Source of the DNA: Oscillibacter valericigenes
GTDB lineage: Bacteria; Bacillota; Clostridia; Oscillospirales; Oscillospiraceae
Assembly: GCF_021531915.1 (NCBI RefSeq)
Contig: NZ_JAFBIV010000006.1
Location: 49,899 to 113,898 of the forward strand
Direction of reading: 5' to 3'
DNA: 64,000 bases
Positions within the stretch are counted from its first letter, which is position 1; each line of letters opens with the position of its first letter. This document shows, piece by piece, positions 15,757 to 21,680 of this stretch. The notes beneath the pieces are model-generated. The model did no database searches. It had not been told where the DNA came from and saw nothing but the letters and a program-made list of their open reading frames with translations. Position numbers and translations under genes: made by a program.

Positions 15757-16026
15757 ATGAGCATCAACGAAATGGAAGCAAAGGCACGGGAGCTGCGCCA
15801 GCTCCAAGCCCTGATTGATGAAGCGCAGGCAGAGGCGGAAGCCCTGAAGGACGCCATCAAGGCCGCTATGGGTGATTCCGAGAGCATCCAGGCCGGGGAG
15901 TATAAAATCACCTGGAAGGCTGTCACTTCCTCCCGCATCGACACCGCCGCCCTGAAAAAGGCCCTGCCGGATGTGGCAGAGCGGTTCACCAAGGAAACCA
16001 CCGTGCGCCGCTTCACCGTAGCATGA
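15757..16026 (+). CDS. Conserved phage-like small protein, unknown
   Basis: 89 residues with AAGGAGG upstream. An N-terminal coiled coil (about 5-38, ELRQLQALIDEAQAEAEALK) is followed by a strand-rich half with YKITWKAVTSSRIDTAALKK and TKETTVRRFTV. Proteins with this second half are familiar from phage and ICE early regions beside recombination genes, but I cannot name a function. It is the first gene of the rightward operon facing the RHH operators. Confidence 0.7.
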   Translation: MSINEMEAKARELRQLQALIDEAQAEAEALKDAIKAAMGDSESIQAGEYKITWKAVTSSRIDTAALKKALPDVAERFTKETTVRRFTVA

Positions 16027-16150
16027 AAAAGGCCCCTTGCATCACAGCCGACCAAAGCACGATGCAAGAGACCCAACCAAAACCCGAGGGGGACTTGGTA
16101 CAGATAGTTTATCAAGTCCCCGCCTAAAAATCAAGATGGAGGATTTGATT

Positions 16151-16624
16151 ATGAACAGAAACGAATACATCCAGCAGAGAGCGGCCATTGACGAGGCCGC
16201 AAGAGAGATCGCCCTCGATATGATCCGTGAGCAGTTCCCGGGTGTGGAGTGGACGCCCACCGGCAAATGCAAGCTCTGGCAGAATGGCACCCTTGCCAGA
16301 CTTCACCCGGAGTATGACGAGAACGCCCCTGCTGCTTGTGGCCTTTTCGAGGTTAACTTCCTCACCGGCTCCGTGCTGTATGTTGGCCCTGACTTCTCCA
16401 AGATGACCGCCGCCGCGCTGAACAATCCCACCTCCTACACCGTGGAGCAGCGCGGGGAAACCGTGGTGTTTACGATCTGGCGCGGAAGCGAGGCCGCCGT
16501 GATGCGGTTCGAGAACGAGGAGCATACCGGGAACATTGCTTTCCGGGCCATCCAGGAGGACGAGCAGGGGGCCTTTATCAAGCTGGGGCAGAAGAAGGTT
16601 CGCCGGGAAGCGGAGGGCGCATGA
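16151..16624 (+). CDS. Hypothetical island protein
   Basis: 157 residues from the ATG at 16151 with GGAGG upstream; an upstream in-frame ATG at 16037 has no ribosome site. An N-terminal helix (YIQQRAAIDEAAREIALDMI) is followed by beta-rich sequence. No domain recognised. It overlaps the next micro-ORF by an ATGA junction and so belongs to an operon of small accessory genes, the place where satellites carry helper-interference or defence genes. Confidence 0.65.
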   Translation: MNRNEYIQQRAAIDEAAREIALDMIREQFPGVEWTPTGKCKLWQNGTLARLHPEYDENAPAACGLFEVNFLTGSVLYVGPDFSKMTAAALNNPTSYTVEQRGETVVFTIWRGSEAAVMRFENEEHTGNIAFRAIQEDEQGAFIKLGQKKVRREAEGA

Positions 16625-16710
16625 GCGCCCCCGCCCTGGTCCTGGTGGTGATTGGCGCCGCCACCGTGACGGGCTGGCTTTTCCGCATCGTTGAAGCCAT
16701 CGATAAATAA
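16621..16710 (+). CDS. Single-pass membrane microprotein (29 residues)
   Basis: ATG overlaps the stop of the previous gene (ATGA). The peptide has one hydrophobic segment (ALVLVVIGAATVTGWLF) with a short charged C-terminus (RIVEAIDK), a typical one-helix membrane microprotein. Coupling and composition support translation, but the size keeps confidence moderate. Confidence 0.5.
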   Translation: MSAPALVLVVIGAATVTGWLFRIVEAIDK

Positions 16711-16734
16711 GGTACCTGAAAGGAGAAAATCGAA

Positions 16735-16983
16735 TTGAATAAAGTTGATATGTTCGAGGTTGAATGCACCCTTAATGGAGCACTGGCCGTCATGCAATTA
16801 GCCATTGACCGAATGGCTGGTGACATTGCAGAGTGCAAAACCGCTGACAAAGAGGACAAAGGCGCATGTGCAGATGCAATCGTAGCTGCGGCCGAGAACA
16901 TCTATTGTCCTGCTCTTGATTCCGTTTTTGCATCGCTGAGGGATCTTCAAGATAAAATCAGCGCAAACGATTCGCACCGATAA
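16735..16983 (+). CDS. Hypothetical small helical protein
   Basis: 82 residues from a TTG at 16735 with AAAGGAG upstream; an ATG at 16750 is the alternative. The protein is acidic and helical, with four cysteines (EVECTL, IAECKT, GACADA, IYCPAL). It has the same size class and helix layout as the next gene. Function unknown. Confidence 0.6.
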   Translation: MNKVDMFEVECTLNGALAVMQLAIDRMAGDIAECKTADKEDKGACADAIVAAAENIYCPALDSVFASLRDLQDKISANDSHR

Positions 16984-16996
16984 AAGGGAGACAGAT

Positions 16997-17218
16997 ATGG
17001 GAATGACCGAGATATACGAAAATCTTGCGGCATTACGGGAAGGAATGGCCCGTGCAGCCGCCATCCTGGACAGCATCGTAACGACCATGCAGGAGGTTGG
17101 GGCAGGTCCTAACTCTGAAACCGCTATTCTGGGCGTAATGGACTACCTGGACCGCATGAGTGATGATATGGACGCTGTCAACTGTGCCCTGAGAAAGCAG
17201 AACCAGAAAACAGCGTAA
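16997..17218 (+). CDS. Hypothetical small helical protein
   Basis: 73 residues with AAGGGAGA upstream. It is predicted all-helical with heptads (IYENLAALREGMARAAAILD, then MDYLDRMSDDMDAVNCALRK). No family recognised. It lies 13 nt after the preceding gene in the same operon. Confidence 0.6.
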   Translation: MGMTEIYENLAALREGMARAAAILDSIVTTMQEVGAGPNSETAILGVMDYLDRMSDDMDAVNCALRKQNQKTA

Positions 17219-17417
17219 TACATTATCATACTGCTGAAATAAGTTCCGATAAATCGCTTTTGCACTAGCTGTTTCCTCGCATTTATGCAATTATCATTTC
17301 ACAACTTGCAAGCGTCTGCGAGGTTGTGCTTTACTGTGAACGACCATAAAAGCAGAAATGCCGTCATGCACAAGTACGTGTGTGGCGGTGTTTCTGCGTC
17401 AGATTGGAGGTGATACA

Positions 17418-17618
17418 ATAGAACACCCAGCATACAGGGACAACCTGGAGCAGATCCTGAAAGCCAGCAATGGCCGCCAGATGCTGACCATCGGTGATGT
17501 GAAGGAGATCACCGGCATCCGACATTACCAGACGTTGCACAAGCTGTTCCCCTTCCAGGGTCGCTACATCAGCGCCGCAACGCTGGCACGCTGCATGTGC
17601 GGAGGCACACAGAAATGA
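17418..17618 (+). CDS. Small island protein near attR, possible ATA start
   Basis: The last 66 codons (EHPAYRDNLEQILKASNGRQ..., ending ARCMCGGTQK) look like a real protein: a winged-helix-like run LTIGDVKEITGIRHYQTLHK and the motif GRYISAATLA. An ideal GGAGGTGAT box at 17406-17414 points to codon ATA at 17418, since no ATG/GTG/TTG lies at the proper distance; upstream in-frame ATG 17358 and GTG 17382/17388 lack ribosome sites. It resembles small HTH proteins of integrative elements. It is the last island gene before the right att site. Confidence 0.6.
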   Translation: MEHPAYRDNLEQILKASNGRQMLTIGDVKEITGIRHYQTLHKLFPFQGRYISAATLARCMCGGTQK

Positions 17619-17632
17619 CCTGTTGAAAACTA

Positions 17633-17661
17633 AAATGGGGTGGTATGATGCCACCCCATTT
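17633..17661 (+). terminator. Terminator at the right end of the island
   Basis: A perfect 11-bp stem (AAATGGGGTGG with CCACCCCATTT) over a 7-nt loop, 15 nt after the last island gene. Confidence 0.75.
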
Positions 17662-17700
17662 CGCTTGTTCAAATACTGTCAAAACTCGTTTTTAATTCTG

Positions 17701-17724
17701 TAAAGGGCAAACTAAAGGGCAAAC
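17701..17724 (+). repeat. Tandem TAAAGGGCAAAC arm-type repeats, right end
   Basis: Two perfect tandem copies at 17701-17712 and 17713-17724, 58 bp from the right att core, match the four-copy cluster at 8275-8330. They are likely binding sites of the integrase N-terminal domain. Confidence 0.6.
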
Positions 17725-17781
17725 AGCGCCAAAAAACAAAAGAAAAGAACCCTCAAAGCCTTGCGGCTCTAAGGATTCTTC

Positions 17782-17807
17782 TATGGCAGCGGGTGAAGGA
17801 TTCGAAC
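17782..17807. repeat. Right attachment site of the island (attR)
   Basis: This 26-bp segment overlaps the 3' end of tRNA-Gln and is identical to 8143-8168. Beyond it the intact tRNA gene continues, which marks the chromosomal side. Confidence 0.85.
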
Positions 17808-17857
17808 CCTCACATACAGAGTCAGAGTCTGCTGTGCTACCTTTACACAAACCCGCT
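17784..17857 (-). tRNA. tRNA-Gln (anticodon CTG)
   Basis: A cloverleaf can be drawn on the minus strand: acceptor AGCGGGT/ACCCGCT, anticodon stem GCAGA/TCTGT around loop CTCTGAC (anticodon CTG, reading CAG), T arm with GTTCGAATC, and encoded CCA. The 3' half doubles as the attachment site of the island, whose insertion leaves the tRNA intact because the att copy restores the 3' end. A consensus promoter lies upstream. Confidence 0.95.
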
Positions 17858-17862
17858 ATTTT

Positions 17863-17915
17863 CTGTTCGCCGCAGCGAACAGATATTATTATACAGAAAA
17901 GCGGAAAATTGTCAA
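17863..17915 (-). promoter_or_regulatory. tRNA-Gln promoter and leader hairpin
   Basis: On the minus strand TTGACA (17915-17910) and TATAAT (17893-17888) are separated by 16 bp. Between the -10 box and the mature tRNA lies a perfect 8-bp inverted repeat, CTGTTCGC/GCGAACAG (17863-17882), in the leader removed by RNase P. It may aid 5' processing or bind a factor. Confidence 0.75.
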
Positions 17916-17985
17916 TAGTATTTCCGAAATTTTTTAAAAAAGTTTTGAGGGCTGTTTCAACCCCCAAAACCCTTGCAAACAGGGC

Positions 17986-18840
17986 TCACTGGGTAAAGTG
18001 CTCGTGGTTGAAAATGTGATCCTGACAGAAGCAATGGTAGCCGGCGCAGCGGGAGCAGTAGCGGAACTCCAGCTCGGGGTGGTCGGTGTCGGTTCGTCCG
18101 CACACAGCGCACTTGTGGCGATAGCCCCGCTCCGCCTCCTTTTTCTTCTGCTGGCGGACGGCGGACTTGAACTGAATGGTCTGGCGGGAATTCTGGTGCC
18201 GGATACGGAGACCGAACTCTGCCAGCAGGTCCGCGATGCGGTCCCAGAAAAAGATGGCGTAGACCAGCCAGACGGGCAGCAGATAAAGCAGATACCAAAG
18301 CCTGAACTGGAAAATGCTCAGGACCGTCAGCACCACATACAGCACCGCCAGCCATTTGGCCTGGATGGGGAGGATGAGCTGGATGCGGATCATGGCGGTA
18401 GGATACAGAGTGGCGAAGGCCAGGAACAGTATTCTGTAAAAGGGACCGGTGCTGATATAAGGGGACTTGTCCCACAGGAGACTGACAAAGGCGAACACCA
18501 CCGTCAGGGCCGCGGAGCACAGATAAAAGAGCGTAAACTTGGCGGTTCCCCAGTATTCCTCCACAGAGGTGCCGATAGAGTAATAGAAGAACAGCCCCAC
18601 CAGCACCCAGAAGGGGCTGCCGCCCTCCGGCGTGATCAGCCAGGTCACCAGTCGCCAGATCTCCCCATGCAGTACCAGCTGCATATTAAAGTCCAGCATG
18701 GCGGAAGCAGCGCCCTTGGAGAAGAGGTCCAGCAGATAGATGGCTGCGGTGATGAGGACCACATACCGCATCAGATTCGGAACACCGAAATGGGGATGGG
18801 TCAGGGCAAACCGATCCACGGCGTTATTCAGTTTTCTCAA
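17986..18840 (-). CDS. Rhomboid-like membrane protein with C-terminal zinc ribbon
   Basis: 284 residues with about six membrane segments (about 25-210) in rhomboid/Derlin-like order: an HGEIWRLVTWLITP loop typical of rhomboid L1, then helices GLFFYYSIGT, FTLFYLCSAALTVV and WLAVLYVVLTVLSIF. The catalytic GxSG serine and the partner histidine are not visible, so it looks like a rhomboid pseudoprotease. Residues about 245-284 form a zinc-ribbon or B-box-like tail with paired Cys/His (CAVCGRTDTD, YCSRCAGYHCFCQDH). It lies between tRNA-Gln and metK as a single gene. Function unknown; perhaps membrane-protein quality control. Confidence 0.7.
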   Translation of the reverse strand: MRKLNNAVDRFALTHPHFGVPNLMRYVVLITAAIYLLDLFSKGAASAMLDFNMQLVLHGEIWRLVTWLITPEGGSPFWVLVGLFFYYSIGTSVEEYWGTAKFTLFYLCSAALTVVFAFVSLLWDKSPYISTGPFYRILFLAFATLYPTAMIRIQLILPIQAKWLAVLYVVLTVLSIFQFRLWYLLYLLPVWLVYAIFFWDRIADLLAEFGLRIRHQNSRQTIQFKSAVRQQKKKEAERGYRHKCAVCGRTDTDHPELEFRYCSRCAGYHCFCQDHIFNHEHFTQ

Positions 18841-18971
18841 AGAGATCCCTCCAATATGATAATCACGGGACCATTATAACCGTTTCCGCTGGAAAAGTCA
18901 TGAAAAAATTTTGAACGACGGAAAAAACGGGGATTTCCGGCAAAATTCCAGCAAAAAGCAAATCTTTTATA

Positions 18972-18999
18972 TTGACAATTTCAAGGAACATGCTATTAT
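18972..18999 (+). promoter_or_regulatory. metK promoter
   Basis: TTGACA (18972-18977) and TATTAT (18994-18999) with a 16-bp spacer, just before the SAM riboswitch. Confidence 0.7.
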
Positions 19000-19020
19000 G
19001 TTAGATGAAAATTTGATAGT

Positions 19021-19162
19021 CCTTATCAAGAGTGGCGGAGGGAACGGCCCAGTGAAACCACGGCAACCTGCGATGTAAGGTGCCAAATCCGGCGGATACC
19101 GACAGATGAGGAGCGAGAAAAGGTGTTTTCTGCGCGTTTCGTCGTCGAAACGCGCATTTTTT
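19021..19162 (+). ncRNA. SAM-I (S-box) riboswitch with terminator, upstream of metK
   Basis: The S-box core is clear: P1 CCTTATC (19021-19027) pairs with GATGAGG (19105-19111), enclosing AAGAGTGGCGGAGGGA, the GGCCC-AGTGAAACC junction, CGGCAACC and GGTGCCAAATCC. Downstream, TGCGCGTTTCG and CGAAACGCGCA form a terminator with TTTTTT at 19131-19162. Known S-boxes shut off SAM synthesis genes when SAM is high by freeing such a terminator. Confidence 0.95.
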
Positions 19163-19198
19163 CGTACCTTGATAGGGAAGAATTGAAGGAGGATCATT

Positions 19199-20386
19199 AT
19201 GGCAAGACACTATATGTTTACATCTGAATCCGTGACCGAGGGACATCCCGACAAGATCTGTGACCAGATCTCCGATGCCGTTCTGGACGCCATCATGGCG
19301 CAGGACCCCCAGGGCCGCGTGGCCTGCGAGACCACCGTCTCCACCGGCCTGGTCCACATCATGGGTGAGATCTCCACCAAGTGCTACGTGGATATCCCCA
19401 AGATCGCACGGGAAGTCATCCGGGACATCGGCTATGACCGTGCCAAGTACGGCTTCGACTGCGAAACCTGCGGGATCATCGCCAACATCGACGAGCAGTC
19501 CGCCGATATTGCCCTGGGCGTGGATAAGTCTCTGGAGAGCAAGCAGGACGCGGACGCTGAGCTGCAGAACGGCGCCGGCGACCAGGGTATGATGTTTGGC
19601 TACGCCTGCGACGAGACCCCCGAGCTGATGCCCCTGCCCATCTCTCTGGCGCAGAAGATGGCCAAGCGTTTGACCGAGGTCCGCAAGGTGGGCCTGGTGA
19701 ACTACCTGCGTCCCGACGGCAAGACCCAAGTGACCGTGGAATATGACGAGAACGACAAGCCCGTCCGTGTGGACACTGTGGTCCTCTCAACCCAGCACAG
19801 CCCCGAGGTCACCCTGGACCAGATTCGCCGGGATATGATCGACATGGTCATCAAGACCTCTGTCCCCGCCGGTCTCATGGACGAGAACACCAAGATCTAC
19901 GTGAACCCCACCGGCCGCTTTGTCATCGGCGGTCCCCAGGGCGACTCCGGCCTCACCGGCCGTAAGATCATCGTGGATACCTACGGCGGCAGCGCGCCCC
20001 ACGGCGGCGGCGCTTTCTCCGGCAAGGACCCCACCAAGGTGGACCGCAGCGCGGCCTACGCCGCCCGCTGGGTGGCCAAGAACATTGTGGCCGCAGGCCT
20101 GGCCTCCAAGTGCCAGATCGAGCTGGCTTACGCCATCGGCGTGGCCCAGCCCGTCAGCGTCCTGGTGGAGACCTTCGGCACCGGCAAGGTGGACGACGGT
20201 AAGCTGGAAGATGCCGTCCGTAAGGTCTTTGATCTGCGCCCCACCGCTATTATCCGGGATCTGGACCTGCGCAAGCCCATCTACCGCCAGTTGGCGGCCT
20301 ACGGCCACATGGGCCGGGAGGACCTGGGTGTTTCCTGGGAAAAGACCGACCGGGTGGAAGCTCTGAAGGCCGCTGTCGCGGAATAA
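19199..20386 (+). CDS. metK: S-adenosylmethionine synthetase
   Basis: 395 residues, the usual family length, with AAGGAGG upstream. It makes SAM from methionine and ATP in the cytosol. Signature motifs are present: GHPDK at 15-19, [12 protein letters not shown] near 120, the glycine-rich [18 protein letters not shown] phosphate-binding loop near 280, and the C-terminal DLRP..I...L segment. It is controlled by the S-box riboswitch just upstream and stands alone between two terminators. Confidence 0.98.
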   Translation: MARHYMFTSESVTEGHPDKICDQISDAVLDAIMAQDPQGRVACETTVSTGLVHIMGEISTKCYVDIPKIAREVIRDIGYDRAKYGFDCETCGIIANIDEQSADIALGVDKSLESKQDADAELQNGAGDQGMMFGYACDETPELMPLPISLAQKMAKRLTEVRKVGLVNYLRPDGKTQVTVEYDENDKPVRVDTVVLSTQHSPEVTLDQIRRDMIDMVIKTSVPAGLMDENTKIYVNPTGRFVIGGPQGDSGLTGRKIIVDTYGGSAPHGGGAFSGKDPTKVDRSAAYAARWVAKNIVAAGLASKCQIELAYAIGVAQPVSVLVETFGTGKVDDGKLEDAVRKVFDLRPTAIIRDLDLRKPIYRQLAAYGHMGREDLGVSWEKTDRVEALKAAVAE

Positions 20387-20401
20387 CGTTCAAAAGAAAT
20401 G

Positions 20402-20437
20402 GCAAAGCCGCCGCTCCTTTGAGCGGCGGCTTTTTGC
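20402..20437 (+). terminator. metK terminator
   Basis: A stem of about 15 bp (GCAAAGCCGCCGCTC with GAGCGGCGGCTTTTTGC) with a T-run inside the distal arm. Confidence 0.9.
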
Positions 20438-20480
20438 ATGATTTGTCGTTTTTCGCACATACTGATCCGGGGGTGATCCC

Positions 20481-20654
20481 ATGCCGAAATCCACCAATGA
20501 CGAGCCCAGCCGGACACCCTGCCTGCGGCTGGAGCCGGAAAAGCGCCTGTGCCCGCTGTTTGACCCGGTGACCATTGCCGAATTTTCGGTGGCGGCACCG
20601 GGGGAGATGGGCTTCCGGGTGCTGGACAATTTCTGCGAGGAGCACATCCAATAG
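20481..20654 (+). CDS. Small hypothetical protein (57 residues)
   Basis: ATG at 20481 follows GGGGGTGATCCC. The peptide (MPKSTNDEPSRTPCLRLEPE ... VLDNFCEEHIQ) has no recognised domain, and a GC-rich hairpin follows its stop. Spacing, codon use and the terminator make it plausible but unproven. Confidence 0.4.
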   Translation: MPKSTNDEPSRTPCLRLEPEKRLCPLFDPVTIAEFSVAAPGEMGFRVLDNFCEEHIQ

Positions 20655-20664
20655 GAATAGGGAA

Positions 20665-20687
20665 GGGGGCCGGCTGTGCCGGCCCCC
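20665..20687 (+). terminator. GC-rich hairpin
   Basis: A 10-bp stem (GGGGGCCGGC with GCCGGCCCCC) over TGT. A copy of the same hairpin recurs at about 20819-20842 followed by TATTTTT, and a second hairpin (GTCGAAAA/TTTTCGAC) lies at 20695-20714. Confidence 0.6.
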
Positions 20688-20908
20688 TCAGTTTGTCGAA
20701 AAAGTCTTTTCGACAAGTTGAGCATGTTGATTTTAATGGCGCAGGGCACCCTTCCTGGGTTCCCCGCGCACACCCCTCCTTCCCGTCGCACAAGCTTTTC
20801 GGGTTTATTGACAGTCTGGGGTCCGGCTGTGCCGGCCCCCTATTTTTGATTGTCTTGCTGTTCCGGGCGTGCTATACTGAAAAAAAGACCTTCCGGGAGG
20901 AACCTTCT

Positions 20909-21541
20909 ATGAAACGCTGCTTTATTTTTGCCGCCGGTACCTTTTTCGGCCTGCGGGAGCGCCCGGCTTCCGGCGACCTGGTCATCGCCGCCGATGCCGG
21001 TTACCGGGCCTGCCAGCAGGCTGGCATCGTGCCGGACCTGCTGCTGGGGGACTTTGACTCCATGGACCAGCCGGATTTTCCCAATATCTGCCGCTCCCCG
21101 GTGGAGAAGGATGACACCGACACCATGCTGGCTGTCAAGACGGCCCTGGAGGAGGGCTGCGATACGGTGTACATCTACGGCGGCACCGGCGGCAAGCGGC
21201 TGGACCATACCCTGGCGAACCTCCAGACCCTGCTGTTTCTCCGCCGTCGGGGTGCCAGGGGATACCTCTACGACGACGACTTCGTCTGGACTGCCATCGA
21301 AAACGAATCCCTGACCATCGAAAAAACCGTGGAATGGGGCCTCTTTTCCGCATTCTGCCTGGGAGACCGGGCGGAGGGCATCGACGAGATGGGCTTCCAG
21401 TATCCGTTGTCAGACGCCACCCTGACCCCGGAATTTCCCCTGGGGGTCAGCAATCACATCCTGGAGCCCACGGCTACCATCACGGTCCGGAAGGGCGCTC
21501 TGGTGGTTGGGTGGGAGTTGCCGACATTGTCCTCTATATAA
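20909..21541 (+). CDS. thiN: Thiamine pyrophosphokinase
   Basis: 210 residues from the ATG at 20909, chosen for GGGAGG upstream; the longer frame starting at 20693 covers hairpins. It transfers pyrophosphate from ATP to thiamine. Family marks: LVIAADAGYRAC (about 25-36), PDLLLGDFDSMD near 43, EKDDTDTMLAVKTAL near 67 and GGTGGKRLDHTLANL near 92, with a C-terminal beta-rich thiamine-binding half (GVSNHILEPTATITV). Length is normal. Confidence 0.93.
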   Translation: MKRCFIFAAGTFFGLRERPASGDLVIAADAGYRACQQAGIVPDLLLGDFDSMDQPDFPNICRSPVEKDDTDTMLAVKTALEEGCDTVYIYGGTGGKRLDHTLANLQTLLFLRRRGARGYLYDDDFVWTAIENESLTIEKTVEWGLFSAFCLGDRAEGIDEMGFQYPLSDATLTPEFPLGVSNHILEPTATITVRKGALVVGWELPTLSSI

Positions 21542-21565
21542 AATAACGAAGTAAACAAACTATTC

Positions 21566-21617
21566 TTGCAATCACCTAAAAATTATTGTATAATGTTTTT
21601 CGGAAAGGTCGACCTTT
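21566..21617 (+). promoter_or_regulatory. Promoter and GGTCGACC operator of the fused xanthine dehydrogenase
   Basis: TTGCAA (21566-21571) and TATAAT (21589-21594) are spaced 17 bp. The perfect palindrome AAAGGTCGACCTTT (21604-21617) begins about 9 bases after the -10 box, over the expected transcription start, a repressor position. The same palindrome occurs twice at the permease promoter (25011-25024 and 25057-25070). Confidence 0.75.
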
Positions 21618-21680
21618 CTGGAGAATTTGATGAGACCGTGGGACCAGGGTTGGGCACGGCAGCCAAGGAGGTTATCATTC

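Larger units (their letters stand above)
8143..17807. mobile_element. Integrated satellite-like island at tRNA-Gln
   Basis: The element is about 9.65 kb, bounded by identical 26-bp repeats of the tRNA-Gln 3' end. Order: integrase and repressor on the minus strand; divergently, a small HTH protein, excisionase, CHC2 primase, D5 helicase, an iteron region, nuclease, small unknown genes, an RHH regulator and more small genes. The block int-repressor | regulator-xis-pri-rep-ori is the arrangement known from phage-inducible chromosomal islands and P4-like satellites. No capsid, portal, terminase, relaxase or T4SS genes are recognisable. A defective prophage or a replicating integrative plasmid is the main alternative. 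Confidence 0.75.

Noticed and set aside
8143..17807. Conjugative or mobilisable element
   Set aside because: No relaxase, coupling protein, VirB4-like ATPase or tape-measure-sized gene is present in the interval.
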